Positions 1-12,298 are shown, counted from the first letter of the stretch. The stretch is DNA of 64,000 bases from Sebastes aleutianus (GCA_916700875.1 CAKAKS010000034.1:15958695-16022694); one strand, 5' to 3'. Made by a program: numbers and translations. Notes: generated by a model from the letters alone, not told the origin.

Positions 1-105
1 TGGAAGCATAGCGCCAACACTGTTAGCTCTGTCAGCACTGTTGCCATTGTTTGCAATGTTGATGTCTGATCCTCATTTCCTCCTTGACCACTAGGGGAAG
101 TTCAT
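1..105. repeat. Left edge of the 30-kb block
   Basis: Positions 1-54 match 30138-30197 with few differences, which marks the same point in two tandem blocks. Positions 64-98 resemble the 3' end of the solo LTR at 26508-26546 (shared run around CTGATCCTCATTTCCTCC). I see no coding signal. Confidence 0.6.
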
Positions 106-208
106 ATCTTTTTTTACATTCCAGGAAATTGACCGCTATTGTTTAGGGTGTGGTTTAGGATGTGGAGTTTAGAGCCTATGATAAACAACTAGCAGTAATT
201 TCTCTCAG

Positions 209-262
209 TTGAGAGCCAAAGCAGACCAACATGAACGGAGGGAAAGGATATCAAGAAAAGAG
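209..262 (+). other. Exon-like island X, copy 1
   Basis: It is preceded by a pyrimidine-rich stretch ending TCTCTCAG and followed by GTATGA, so it looks like an internal exon. It is 54 nt and fully open in phase 0 (L-R-A-K-A-D-Q-H-E-R-R-E...). Relative to the island at 31506-31582 it has lost 6 and 17 nt. It lies upstream of the start exon, so it is either 5' UTR or a relic of an older coding exon. Function unknown. Confidence 0.4.
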
Positions 263-411
263 GTATGATATTTTTTGGGCAAAAGTCATTTACAGACAAA
301 GAAATATATAGTATGTTGTCATACATGGTGATGTTAACTATATTTCTCACAGGAGGAGTTGTTTTAAAAATAAATAATTAAATAATAATATAATATCATA
401 TAATATAATAT

Positions 412-474
412 TTGATTAAGGATCTCCATTAGTTGGCGACATAGCAACCAGCTAATCTTCCTGGGGTAAGAGAA
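412..474. repeat. Retroelement tail-like repeat
   Basis: The stretch around GGATCTCCATTAGTTGGCG...CTTCCTGGGG recurs at 27256-27318 at the same place behind an X island. It resembles a 3' tail common in teleost retroelements, by memory only. The rest of 263-970 is AT-rich spacer also found behind the other alpha X islands. Confidence 0.35.
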
Positions 475-974
475 ATTAATCAGAGATTCTTCCTTCGGTA
501 ATAAAAACAAAGTCTGACAGTTATCAGAAATTACATAAAGGTTTCATGTAATTATTCAAATAAGATTTTAGTTAATTATATTTGGGGTCAATTAGACCCC
601 TGAAGGGTCATAAACCCTGTTAGAACAAACTTAGAAAACTTCAATAAGAGAAGTCCAAATAGACTTATTTGGGATTTGGGAGGAGTAGTGCTGCGTAAAA
701 AGTGCTAACAAGTAGTTTTGATATTTTTTATGAAGGGAGAGAGTTATATTTTAATAGTGAGTGTTATTTTAAAAATAAATCATGTTTTAGCTTCTAAGAA
801 AAATTAATCAGAGATTCTTCCATCTGTAATAAAAACAACAAAATCTGACACATTATGAAAAACAGTAACCTAGAATAACCCAGCAAAGCATAAGGTTTCA
901 AGTAATTCTTTCAATGGTATTTTGACAGTCTCAAACCTGCTGTACACTAACTAATACAATATTGCATAAAATAC

Positions 975-1117
975 CATATATGCGCAGTAAAATCTGGTCT
1001 GCACTCGCCAAAATTGAGCTCATCAAAACGCGCAATTGCAGCTTCAGTTACACTGCGCATGTCCGCCCTCGGCCTAGCTTCCGTTCTATAGGCCTTTGTT
1101 TGAGTGCAAGAAGAAAA
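975..1117 (+). promoter_or_regulatory. Alpha-class promoter, copy 1
   Basis: This lies just upstream of the copy 1 start exon. It has a TGCGCA core near 980 and again near 1054 (NRF1-like) and no TATA box. It is a diverged version of the better preserved region at 32041-32323; the CRE-like and CCAAT sites seen there are not clear here. Confidence 0.35.
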
Positions 1118-2976
1118 ATGGCGTGCGTCAAAGAAATAACTCGTGTAGGTTTATTAAACATTTTTGGCTGAAATGAACATACCTGTATTATATAAAGATG
1201 TGGAAGATGTAAAAGTAAAGTAGTCACTGTTTGTATTTGGATGTGGATTGACTTAGTGAACTGATTGAATCAAGTCGAGTGTTTGTTTGAAACATTAGCA
1301 TTGCTAGCATGTTGAGGAATTCAACATCGATTGGTAGTTTGGTATTGCAATTTGGGGATTATATGATAATTTCCCAATTTGGTACATCTATCTATTTATA
1401 TATGTCAGGATCGTAATACATTTTTTGAATTGCAGATTTCTATCGAGTGTGTGGATAATTGTGATGGATTTCCTGGTGTGGTCGTCGATGGCAATAAATC
1501 CTACCCCATTCCGTCTCAACATGTAAGATTTATATCATTTAATAAGAAGTGCAGGGTTGAAATCTATTTAAATGTATGGTCTCAAATAAAACATTTGAAT
1601 GTAGTGCATGTTATGCATTTTGTTTGTTTTTTTCTTGCATGGCCAGGATACCATAGAGCGGACTGCTTCTGGTGATGGACAAAGCCCTTACAGGTTAGAT
1701 AAAGCATAACATAGACATGGAGGCATTAAGACAAGATAAAAGCAACACTATAGGCATTATGAAAATACAATATAAAAGACACACATAAATAGGATTTAAA
1801 AGCTACAGCTGTCCGGTTCACAATTTTCTTTTGAGCCTACTGAAGAACTCAAGTTTCTCTAAATCCTGCTGAGACATAGGTCCTTTAATTCATGACACAT
1901 TTTTAAGGTGGTAGTAGGCTCATTTTGTAATTCACTTCATGCAGATGTTAAAATTTAGGTCTGAGTGAGTGACTGCGCCAAGATTTCTGGCTTGGTTTGT
2001 GGTCTTTAGCAACTGAATCTGATTGTTATAGTAATATTCTCATCAATATCTGTTAATACAACAGGCTAAACTTATCTATTTTACCTATCTTTCTATTCAA
2101 CTGTTGTACTGTAGCTCTGTGAGACCTTTCCAATTGGCCCGTTATGAGAATAAGGACCCTGCCACACTGGATATTGATCCTCCAGAGAATGCCAGGTAAA
2201 AAAAAGAACTTCTTTCAATCTACAGTTGCATGAGGCTGATAATCAAATGGCTTGCATTGTACCGCTTTCATTAAATTCCAGCTGTTATATCTGCTTTGCT
2301 TTTTCTTGCAAACAAATTGCCAAAAAGCTAAATTAAGTCTCAGTACACCGTTTTTTTGTATAGCATTTGACGCCAATCCAAAAGGAGTTGTGGACATAGT
2401 GGAAAAGTCATTTTTTATAAGTATTATTTTATAATTTTTTTAGCCAGTCCCTTTTCATTTTTTAACATTTACTAGGCCTTTATTTTTCCATGGATTTCTT
2501 AATGAACGATTGATCCACATTTGTTTGTTTTCATAAGGCTACATATTACTGGATGTGATGTTTGTTTGAATACTAGAATTTATTTATTCTGAAACATAAC
2601 CTCTTTGAAAGATGACAACTGTCCTTGTTGTTTCCCCGTTTCTAGTCTTTATGCTATGCTAAACTAGCTACGCCCAGCTTTGCAATTAACGTACAGACAC
2701 GAGTTGCATTAGTCTTTTAATCTAATTTGAGATATTGCTTTAAGATTTATCCTGAACTACACTAAATCTTTGATAAATTAGATGAGATGTTACCACGGAT
2801 TCACCTCGCATAATGTTTAATTATCCAACATAAACACTATGTACAGCTCCATCCAGCGCCACTAATCTATCTAATTTACTTGTCTCTCTTTGTGCAACTG
2901 TTGTAGTTCTGTGAGACCTTTCCGATTCCCCCCCTTCTGGCTGGATGATGGGTGTGATCCTCCAGACTTAAAGTGA
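1118..2976 (+). CDS. Array gene copy 1 (alpha), small acidic protein, 103 aa
   Basis: Exons: M 1118-1144 (MACVKEITR), C 1436-1522, T 1647-1693, S 2115-2195, E 2907-2976 with stop TGA at 2974-2976. Every junction is GT-AG. M and C are phase 0; T and S end on AG, which the next exon completes to a serine codon. The frame is open throughout. Copy 1 lacks the B and I modules of other copies: the intron after M runs straight into sequence that elsewhere precedes C, so unequal recombination probably removed them. The poly-glutamate exon is also deleted (about 2560). E ends 19 nt before a candidate donor at 2996, so the stop need not trigger nonsense-mediated decay. No signal peptide or membrane segment. 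Family not recognised; a non-coding transcript is the main alternative. Confidence 0.55.
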
Positions 2977-3544
2977 TTCAAAGGCCACGTAAAAGGTGCG
3001 TGGATTTCCTCTCAATCAATGTAAATTTTCTTCTTAAAAATGATTTGTAGAAATCTGTCCATCTACGCACATATGACTTTTTTAAATTAAATTAAGTTCT
3101 ATTTAATCAGACGTTCACTTTTTTTATTTCACCGGCTACACTATTGATAACTCATGGATTCTATTAAATTAAATTAAAATGTTAAATTCTATTTTATAAC
3201 TCTCAAGCTTTTGGGGGTAATACAAACTAATTAGGCTTTCCTTGGTGCACTTCTTTGCTGTCAAAAATTCAGTTGTCTTTCATGCATGGCTTTTTCTTAC
3301 AAAACTATATTTAAATGTTAAACGCACACTCATTTAGTCAGAATAAATGCAGCTATGGTGTGGTGGACTTTATTTTGCCAGTTCATTATTTTAGACCTAT
3401 ATTTATATTTGCATATTTTATATCATTGCATTATTTGTCCATTGTCTTTCCGTCTTTATAATGCTACATATAACTGGATGAGGTCATTATGAGATTTAGT
3501 GGTTTTAAGTAACTCTTAAACTTTTCTTCTTGTATTTCTCACAG

Positions 3545-3625
3545 TCAGTCTCACAGAAGGAGGAGGAGGGGGACGCAGATTAACTGAAGACAACTCCACC
3601 TTCCAGATGAACCTGCAAAGCATCC
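3545..3625 (+). other. Exon F, probable 3' UTR exon, copy 1
   Basis: It follows a good polypyrimidine tract and TCACAG. It is rich in GGA/GAG and resembles the poly-glutamate exon P, including the intron before it, so it is likely a diverged duplicate of P. E reaches a stop before its donor, so F would be untranslated. Its 3' end is not clear. Confidence 0.4.
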
Positions 3626-4066
3626 TTAAAAGGGACTATTTGTAACTTTCAGAATTGCTTGTTAACAGCGTCACCTGTGGCCGTTAAGTCAAGCAAAGTC
3701 AGCGTCGGGCTCGCGCTTGTGCTCGCTCTAAATAGACATGAACGAGCATCACTCAAAACAGTGAGGAGACACACGTCAGCTAAAACCACAATATCACTCT
3801 ATATTTCACCTGCTTGGCAGTAATGTTAGCTGACCAGACGAAGGTCTCTCCATGAATCAATGCTGATCCTAGTGTTGGCATTTCCTGCTTCAGCCCCGCT
3901 GTCCAGGGCTGAAGCAGGAAAAGCGATGTGTGAGTGGTGTGTGAGTGAAGGCAAGCAGGCAGAGGAGGAGTGACTCCGGCCACACGCGAGTGCGCATATG
4001 CGAGCGCGCATGGGATCCCGACCCAGTAGATTTATACACTTAAAAAGTTACAAACAGTCCCTTTAA
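3626..4066. mobile_element. TTAA-flanked MITE, family A
   Basis: TTAA at both ends with inverted termini AGGGACTATTTGTAACTTT and AAAGTTACAAACAGTCCCT. Copy 2 has the empty site (single TTAA in CATCCTTAATGCC, near 13017). TTAA duplication is typical of piggyBac-type elements. This copy is shorter than those at 35395 and 50340. No transposase. Confidence 0.8.
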
Positions 4067-4479
4067 TGTCTTTTTGTTATACAGCTATGCTAGCAGCTTT
4101 GTGAGGTTGTACTTGGCCACAAACAAACTGACACACAAAGAATCAGTATATGTGAATACTGACATTTCTAAAATTGTTTTTCTTTTTGTGTGATTTGAGG
4201 CAGCTATTCTTCTGTGTCATATACACTATGCTATGTCTTGATTATCAGCCATCTACCTCTCTTTCTAATAACATAGTATTAGAAAGCATCTCCACTGATT
4301 TCCACACATACAGAGGATGCATAACTACCACCCGATGGGCTGTAATGTGGGGCTTAGCCTGATAAGCATGTAGTTAGATTTAAGATCAGGCGAACAGAGA
4401 CATGGCGTGTGACAAACAAAAATTAGGACAATCAGCATAAATGTGGACATGGGTCCAGTTTGTATAATATACTGTATAT

Positions 4480-4807
4480 CAGTGTTTCCAAAACGTTTTT
4501 CTGGGGACCCACTTTTTTAAAAATGACAAACCATCGCAACCCAATTCACATTAGGCCGTATCTATGAATCACGAAAAGAGCGAATTAGTGCATAAATGAA
4601 CGCTCACGACCATTTTTACTGCCATTTCCCCATCAGTTTATATCATCTTGACAACAAACATTCAGGCTCCCTCATGTGGCTCAAAGGTCTACTGCAGATA
4701 TAAATGTTGAATAAAAGGCTATGTAAGAAATTCTACTAATTTATTTGGCCCTAATAAAATCTCCAGTGAACATCCTGTGGGTCCGACCCAGTCGTTGGGA
4801 ATAACTG
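4480..4807. mobile_element. hAT-like MITE, family B
   Basis: Starts CAGTGTTTCC and ends GGGAATAACTG, an imperfect inverted terminus of hAT type, inside an ATATAT target that may be the 8-bp duplication. It is shorter than the roughly 550-bp copies at 13434, 36648 and 43216. It carries an AATAAA motif near 4714 that could serve as a poly(A) signal for copy 1. Confidence 0.6.
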
Positions 4808-5234
4808 ATATATATTATAAGCATACTTTTTTATTCTCATTATTTATTTAGAACAACAGTAATGTAAATAAGAATAATAAGAGTATGTAAATATGGTTTA
4901 TTTTTGTAATGTTTTTTTTTTTTTAACAAATTGAATTATGTTTCTAATCATCAGATGTCCTTATTTTTGTTTTGTTGTTAGAGTACACAAATTTAATTTG
5001 CAGTAAGAAATCATCTGCTGTAAAAAAGAAGACAATCAAGTAATGTCAGAGTTCATGTTCTGTTCTCTGGATTCTGTGGCAGTCATTAAAATGATTGAAG
5101 AGCTGACTCTGTGCCTTTAATTTTAGACACTACCTGATAAGTCTTAGCCAACATTTACAAACAGCACATTTGCATTCACTCAATAAATTACAATATTCAT
5201 AAAAAAGAAACAACATTTGATGAACATTATTTGT
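4808..5234. other. AT-rich spacer
   Basis: Shared with the same position behind copies 2, 5 and 6. I see no gene signal. Confidence 0.5.
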
Positions 5235-5696
5235 TTAAGGTAAAGGGTGTAGGATCAGGCGGTATCTAGCGGTGAGGTGAGGAGATTGCAACCAACTGAA
5301 GCCTCTCCCGTGTGCCAAGCGTGTTGGAGAGCTACGGTGGCCGACGCAAAAACGTGAATGGCCCTCACTAGAGCCATTTGGAGCAGAGCCAGTGCGTAGA
5401 GTGTGTGTGTGTATGTGGGAAGTGAGTGGGGTTATCGACTCTGGCCCAAGCAGGAAAAGTTAACAGAGTTTGGTTTGTCCGTTCTGGGCTACTGTAGAAA
5501 CATGGCGGTGCAACATGGAGGACTCCGTGAAGAGGACCCGCTCCCTATATGTAGATATAAACGGTTCATTCTAAGCTAACGGAAACACAACAATTCTTAT
5601 TATCAGGTAATTATACACTAAAGAAAACATACTTATTAATATTATATTCAATTTCTGCCAATATATCCCCCTAATTGTTACACACTGGTCCTTTAA
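5235..5696. mobile_element. TTAA MITE, family C
   Basis: TTAA ends with roughly inverted termini (AAAGGGTGTAGGAT and ACACTGGTCCTTTAA). Copies recur at 14386, 37640 and 44162, and a larger related element at 28794 in the other orientation. It holds a (GT)n run near 5400. No coding capacity. Confidence 0.65.
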
Positions 5697-7444
5697 GACA
5701 TACAAAGACCATGAATCCTAATTCGATAAAAAAAATGTATTGGTCGGTTGACTTATGGAGCTTCCACACTGGCTATTGCTCTTTAAAATAATAATAGTAT
5801 CCAACAGTTCTCACTTACGTCCTCAGACGATTTTTACAATAACATGTGGACAGTGCTCAATTATTGACTCAAACATAGCTTAACCATGTCATGTTTAATG
5901 CGATATCAGTAGCCAGTACACTTATTATTACTGGGACCACTACAGAAAATTGCAGATGAACATTTAATATCCAGGAATTCACGTTATAGACACTATATCC
6001 ATGTAACAATTTGGCCACAATTTAACATGTTGATCATACACGGTCCAGCCATATACTACAGTTCAACCTAGTCTTGTTTAATGACACTTAAATTTTAATT
6101 AAAATATATTTACTCCACATTTATTGGTCCCACACACAAATCCGGGGAAGTACCGGAAGTAAACGAGTCGCCATTAATGCAGTGGCATCTCTCTACAATA
6201 ACTTCATGTTTGAATGAAAGTTGTCCAAAATGGTGTACAATTTGATCCCACAGAATAAATTAACTCAATAAACTAAGTGTGGCGTTATTGTGAAATATAA
6301 CGTTGGTTGCTCTAACTAGGTCAACCTAATGACCACAATGTAAAGAATTACAATAAGCTGAAAGGTTATTATGGAATTTTTGCCCAATGGTGCCAAAAAC
6401 GTTCTGCTTTTCTGAAGCTTTAATACTGTTAGCAGAGAGTAGAGTCACTACAACTTGCCACCGCAGTAATGGCGGCGCCATTAGATGGTGGAAAATCGTG
6501 GTGGAGTGACAGACTTAAATTGCCACCGATATTAAAGGGTTTGTCCGAAGGCAGCAGAGATATGGACCCCTAAAGAAAAGTAGGTAAATTATTATAAGAG
6601 GGCAGAAAAGTTAGATAAAGATCAGTTTTTGCAAATTAAAATTCTTGTGGAAATCAAAATATTGCAGAGGCCGTCTAACACGTTGCTATGATGTAAAATG
6701 TGTTGTTGGAATCAGAGCTTGTTTTTAAGTTTAGAAAAACATTCTGCTACTTTTAACACATTTAAAGAGGTCATTACATTGGCACAAGACTTCTGAGTGA
6801 TGTTCTGGATGCTAAATGCTAAAGTATGAATGTAAAGTTTGTAAATTTGTTTCATCTCAGAACATTATAATTTTTTTTCCTGTTCATTTTTTCCTGAATT
6901 TGAGTTATTATTATTTTTTTTAAATAGCTATTGAAACAGGAATAGCATGTCCCTGGCTACTTGCTGTGGTTTGTCCAAGATTTACAGTATAAATGAAAAA
7001 AAACAGTGAATGTCTGTATTTAAATGACTACTGTATGAGGGTGTGTTTCAGAGCCATGCAAAGGTGGAGGAGAAGCTGTTTTTGCATATCAGGAGTGGCA
7101 CACTGTCCAGCTAATGGAAATTCACACAAATGATCTTGTTCCTTATAGAACTAAAGAAATGTTTTGTGACTTGTGTGTAACTGCTGGATTATATATTTTT
7201 TTTCTAAGATTTCAGGGTAACAAATGTTCGTGACACTGGTTCAACCCGAGAGACCGGCATCCAATATTTCACTTTTTATGGTTATATTGAGAAGGAGGGT
7301 GGAGGATGAGGTGCGGCCATAGCCTAATTTACATCTGATTTGCAGCTGCCTGTCTTGTTGTTCCTTTCTCTTCTGCTACGCACAAGAACATCGCCTCTGA
7401 TTCAATGTGCAAGGATGAAAGGTGGTATCCGTTTTTTTTCTCAG
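5697..7444. other. Beta-copy upstream spacer
   Basis: Shared with 44555-46449 before copy 7, but missing before copies 3 and 6, where family C is followed almost at once by the X island. Positions 6322-6400 match the inverted end of TTAA family D. I see no supported gene. Confidence 0.5.
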
Positions 7445-7515
7445 AGATGGTGGACCAACATGAACAAAGGAAGTCTGAATAATCACCATTCTGTACAAGA
7501 ACTTCAAGAACAGAG
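7445..7515 (+). other. Exon-like island X (beta), copy 2
   Basis: A 71-nt segment after TTTTTTTCTCAG and before GTATGC. It begins AGATGGTGGACC. One frame is D-Q-H-E-Q-R-K-S-E then stop; another is open (N-M-N-K-G-S-L-N-N-H-H-S-V-Q-E-L-Q-E-Q). It is homologous to the alpha islands but frame-shifted against them. Probably 5' UTR or a decayed exon. Confidence 0.4.
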
Positions 7516-7799
7516 GTATGCTTTTAACGCTTTTTGATCACCTATTTTTAGTGGAATTAAAAAAGGAGCCAAAGCTGAGCCACAATGGCACTAGAGGTTA
7601 ACAACAATTTGTGTATCTAATTTGGGAAGAGACTTCCACGAGAGTATTCTTTACATTGAGGTATTTCTACGTTTATTTGTAAAGCAAGTACATAATCTGA
7701 AAACTTCTTCTACCACTGACAAACAACAGTATGTGAAAACAGCATTTTCACATACTCAACAGTGACTTTGCCATGTATTACGTTGCAGAAGATCTAGTA

Positions 7800-7948
7800 T
7801 AAGTAGAGTATAAATATGCCTCAGAGATATACCACGTAAGTACGTGACATGCGCACATCATGTACGCACGGTACGTATTTACGTGACATCACACATCGTG
7901 TACGCATGTCACATATTTCCGGGACATCTACACGTGTGCTACAGAGAG
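7800..7948 (+). promoter_or_regulatory. Beta-class promoter with TATA box, copy 2
   Basis: One TATAAATA at 7809-7816 lies about 130 bp before the start codon. A cluster of ACGTGACAT/GTACGCATGTCAC repeats, partly inverted, sits between them and contains CACGTG-like cores. The arrangement recurs before copies 3, 6 and 7. Confidence 0.45.
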
Positions 7949-10900
7949 ATGGCGACTCATTTAACGGTAACATTTTTTGCAAATTTTAACCAAAAATGAA
8001 CAAACGTACAAGTGTTGAGTATGAAGTAAAATAGTTAAGTTTGTGATTCAGTTTTGTCAGCAGCTTGGGAAGTTTCCGTTTGTACTTTAATGTGAATTGG
8101 TGTTGAATGAATCGACTCGATGTGCCGTTGACTTTAGCAATTTAGCTTGTCGGAGAAATTCAAATTAATTTACAGCCTTGTTCAGTCAGTCAGTTCTTGT
8201 TACGCTGGAAAAGTTTGATACTCTAATAAGGCAAATACATTATACTCCAGTATTAGTTTCACAATGTCTGTTTTATGATATTGCAGATTTCTTAAGTTGT
8301 TTGTATTTGGATGTGGATTGCCTATTGAATTGCTGGGCCCTTTTCACGGTAGACATTTTGACTTTTCACAGTAGGAAAAGCATAGGTGTCAATAATGAAA
8401 TTAATGATGGCTGAATTCCATTTTGAATTATCACTCTCACTGGAACACTTGAATATAACAGAGCCATCCTTTGTGTTTGTAAAATAGGCGTTGGTGTAAT
8501 GGATACCAAACTTGTGACCTTAGTGATGCTGAGTGAATGAACCCTTAGATGATGGTTCTATGAATGTCATTTACAATCTCCACAGGTTGTCCGGTAAGAA
8601 CATGAATATGATGACGATGTATCAATTAGTCCAGGTCACACACACTCTCTTTGAGATACCACTCATTTATTGATTGAAGATGGTTTTTAAATCCTTTTGT
8701 GAATAGTGTGGATAGTGGTTACTAAATACAGAAAATAAAATAGAAAACATGAGCAGGTATTAGTAACATGAAGTAATAATAAAACAAACAGTATTGTATG
8801 TAATTAAATGTAAGCTAAACAGTTTAAAACAGGAATAAACGGAAGAGAACGCAGCCTTCTGAACTTTAAGGGAGCGTCAACAAATAACAGACTCAGGCTC
8901 TCAGGCAGTTCAATGAGCAGAGTGCACACAGAGGGTGATATGATGAATTGTGCGACGGTCCCTTAATGACGGCCGCATATGCCCGTTCACTGCGCTGTTC
9001 TAACTTAAATGATGTTGACACAGAAACACACAACTTATCATTCAAACTCTTATAGACAAACGAGTATGAGTATTATGACATGATACAGGTGACTTTAGAA
9101 TTATTATAACGATGCAGTTACTAAACAATAGACAACTATTACAAATACTCACTTTCTCATGGACGCACAGGAAAGACCATATCAATAATAAATAGAAAAG
9201 AGTCCAGAAAGGTGCAACACTGATACTGAGCTGAGTTGGAGGACAAATGAGGCTTGCGATCTGCGCAGAAGGTGATTGGAATAACAGCACTCTCTGATCA
9301 TGTGAAGACCATGCGCCAAGCCACAGGCTATTGGTCCGTGCATGTGATCAATGCATGGGCTGGTGAGGGGATGCTTTTGGGTTAAACTGCTGCACCTTCT
9401 GAACAGTGTTACTAGTAACACCTGTGCTTTTCCTACTATAACAAGTCACAATGTCTGCTGTGAGAAAGGCCTACAGTATTGAATCACAGTCAAGTGGGTT
9501 TGTTTAAAACATTAGCATTGCTGGGATGTTGAGGAATTCAATATTAATTTAAACAAGTTGCTGTTAAAGTGGTGCAATTTGGTATCGTAATATTGGAATT
9601 ATATATTCATAATGACTTTTTGATGATATTGCAGATTTCCATTGAGTGTGTCGACGATGCTGATGGATTTCCGGAGGTGATTGTTTATGAAGATGAAACA
9701 TTCCCCATTCCTTCTCAACAAGTAGGTTAATACCATTTAGTTTAAAGTGCACAGTTGAAATATTTTGTGAACAAACTTTTAGAAAACTTCAGTAAGACAA
9801 ATCCAAATACACCTATTTGGGATTGGGGAGGAGTAATGCTGCGTGAAAAGTACTGTCAATACCACAGCTACAGTGCATGTGAACATCCACTCTATCTAAT
9901 CATGTTTTACAGCTGCAGTCTGAGAAGTACATCATTTTAATCTACTACATCAACCTTATTTTCTGTTAACATGTTGAAATAACGAAACAACTGACATAAA
10001 CATATAAGCACAAGTGTTACAAGTACGAACTGAATGAATCGAGTTGTGTGTGCTAACAATATTAGCAGTGTTAGCCTAGCCAACAGGGGAAATACATTTT
10101 TGAAATGCATTGCAGCACATGTTGATGTCACAACTGTAACAATGAATTTCATAATGTTACAGATTGACAGTGTGAATGTTGTGGTGAATAACACTCTCCC
10201 TCAACAAGTAAGGTTTCAACTAGTTAGTTTTAAGTGTACATTGAAAGTGAAATTTTTTCTTATCAATGGATATATGTTGATGTAGTTTGATCAGGGTTTT
10301 TCCTGCATAGAGAATTAGTATTAGATAAAGTATGTGGAAGAAGTAAAAGTAAAGTACTGCGGTTTGGGAAGTCACTGTTTGTATTTGGATGTGGATTGAC
10401 TTGGTGAACTGATTGAATCAAGTCGAGTGTGTTCGTTTGAAACATTAGCATTGCTAGTATGTTGAGGAATTCGGCATTGATTTAAGCACCTTGCTCTTAA
10501 AGCGGTAGTTTGGTATTGAAATGTGAGAATTATATGATAATTTCACAATTTGGTACATCTATCTATTTATATATGTCAGGATCGTAATACATTTTTTGAA
10601 TTGCAGATTTCTATCGAGTGTGAGGACAATTGTGATGGATTTCCTGGTGTGGTCGTCGATGACGATATATCCTACCCCATTCCGTCTCAACATGTAAGAT
10701 TTATATCATTTAATTAGAAGTGCAGGGTTGAAATCTATTTAAATGTAACATTTGAATGTAGTGCATGTTATGCATTTTGTTTGTTTTTTTCTTGCATGGC
10801 CAGGATACCATAGAGCGGACTGCTTCTGGTGATGGACAAAGCCCTTACAGGTTAGACAAAGCACAACATAGACATGGAGGCATTAAGACAAGATAAAAGC

Positions 10901-11863
10901 AACACTATAGGCATTATGAAAATACAATATAAAAGACACACATAAATAGGATTTAAAAGCTACAGCTGTCCAGTTCACATTTTTCTTTTGAGCCTACTGA
11001 AGAACTCAAGTTTCTCTAAATCCTGCTGAGACATAAGTCCTTTAATTCATGACACATTTTTAAGGTGGTAGTAGGCTCATTTTGTAATTCACTTCATGCA
11101 GATGCTAAAATTTAGGTCTGAGTGAGTGACTGCGCCAAGATTTCTGGCTTGGTTTGTGGTCTTTAGCAACTGAATCTGATTGTTTAAGTAATATTCTCAT
11201 CAATATCTGTTAATACTAAAGGCTAAACTTATCTATTTGACCTATCTTTCTATGCAACTGCTGTACTGTAGCTCTGTGAGACCTTTCCAATTGGCCCGTT
11301 ATGAGATTGAGGACCCTGCCACACTGGATATCTATCCTCCAGAGAATGCCAGGTAAAAAAAGATCTTCTTTCAATCTACAGTTGCATGAGGCTGATAATC
11401 AAATGGGTTGCATTGCACCGCTTTCATTAAATTCCAGCTGTTATTTCTGCTTTGCTTTTTCTTGCAAACAAATTGCCAAAAAGCTAAATGAAGTCTCAGT
11501 ACACAGTTTTTTTGTATAGCATTTGACGCCAGTCCAAAAGGAGTTGTGGACATAGTGGAAAAGTCATTTTTTATAAGTATTATTTTATAAATTTTTTAGC
11601 CAGTCCCTTTTCATTTTTTAACATTTACTAGGCCTTTTTTTCCATGTATTTCTTAATGAACGATTGATCCACATTTGTTTGTTTTCATAAGGCTACATAT
11701 TACTGGATGTGATGTTTGTTTGAATACCTGTGATTATAAGATCTGTGGTAGTCACTCTAAACTTCTCTGTTGCAAATCCCACAGTCTCCAGGAGGAGGAA
11801 GAGGAAGAGGAGGAAGAGGAGGAAGAGGAAGAGGAGGAGGAGGAGAAAGGAGGAGGAGGGTGA
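7949..11863 (+). CDS. Array gene copy 2 (beta start), poly-glutamate-tailed protein, 147 aa
   Basis: Exons: M 7949-7966 (MATHLT), B 9635-9721, I 10163-10207, C 10607-10693, T 10804-10850, S 11272-11352, P 11785-11863 with stop TGA 11861-11863. All sites are GT-AG and all phases agree. P reads Leu-Gln, then 18 Glu, Lys, four Gly. The phase set by S selects this acidic frame, not the Arg/Gly-rich one. Copy 2 is a hybrid: M and B are beta type, while everything from the I module on matches alpha copy 8 almost perfectly. A solo LTR lies in the first intron. An alternative last exon E lies downstream. No catalytic motif, signal peptide or membrane segment. Function unknown. Confidence 0.6.
8478..9405. 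mobile_element. Solo LTR, 928 bp, with 5-bp target duplication
   Basis: Starts TG, ends CA, and is flanked by GTGTT at 8473-8477 and 9406-9410. Copies 6 and 7 carry the empty site with a single GTGTT (near 39342 and 47445). Copy 3 has the same insertion at the same place. No coding sequence; parent family unknown. Confidence 0.75.
9913..9969 (+). other. Possible alternative terminal exon L, copy 2
   Basis: After GTTTTACAG a phase-0 frame of 18 codons ends at TAA (L-Q-S-E-K, then a hydrophobic run YIILIYYIN). It would splice in frame from B. The same open frame sits in copies 3, 6 and 7 (17515, 39847, 47950). It is short and could be chance. Confidence 0.25.
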
Positions 11864-12298
11864 ATAGGATGAATGAAGGCATCTACAGTCATCAGTTACA
11901 GTTCTTGTATTGGGAGTCATGTGATCATTCAAGAACATTTGTTGCTGGTCCAAACTGAGAAATACTAGATTTTATTTATTTTGAAACATAACCTCTTTGA
12001 AAGATGACAACTGTCCTTGTTGTTTCCCCGTTTCCAGTCTTTATGCTATGCTAAACTAGCTACGCCCAGCTTTGCAATTAACGTATAGACACGAGTTGCA
12101 TTAGTCTTTTAATCTAATTTGAGACATTGCTTTAAGATTTATCCTGAATTACACTAAATCTTTGATGAATTAGATGACATGTTATCACAGATTCACCTCG
12201 CATAATGTTTAATTATCCAACATAAACACTATGTACAGCTCCTTCCAGCGCCACTAATCTATCTAATTTACTTGTCTCCCTTTGTGCAACTGTTGTAG

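Noticed and set aside
3545..3660. Exon F as coding exon
   Set aside because: E reaches a stop before its candidate donor, and the frames of F disagree between copies; 3' UTR is simpler.
8285..8420. Possible exon after TGATATTGCAG in beta copies
   Set aside because: The acceptor matches that of B, but the sequence behind it hits an in-frame stop at once (ATT TCT TAA) and no donor is near. Probably an old duplicate of the B acceptor region.
9042..9421. Minus-strand frames of about 80 codons, repeated at 16644-17023
   Set aside because: Identical because the solo LTR is duplicated; not separate genes.
11770..11958. Arg/Gly-rich (RGG-like) reading of the P exon
   Set aside because: The phase set by exons T and S selects the Glu frame; the RGG frame needs a start inside the intron.
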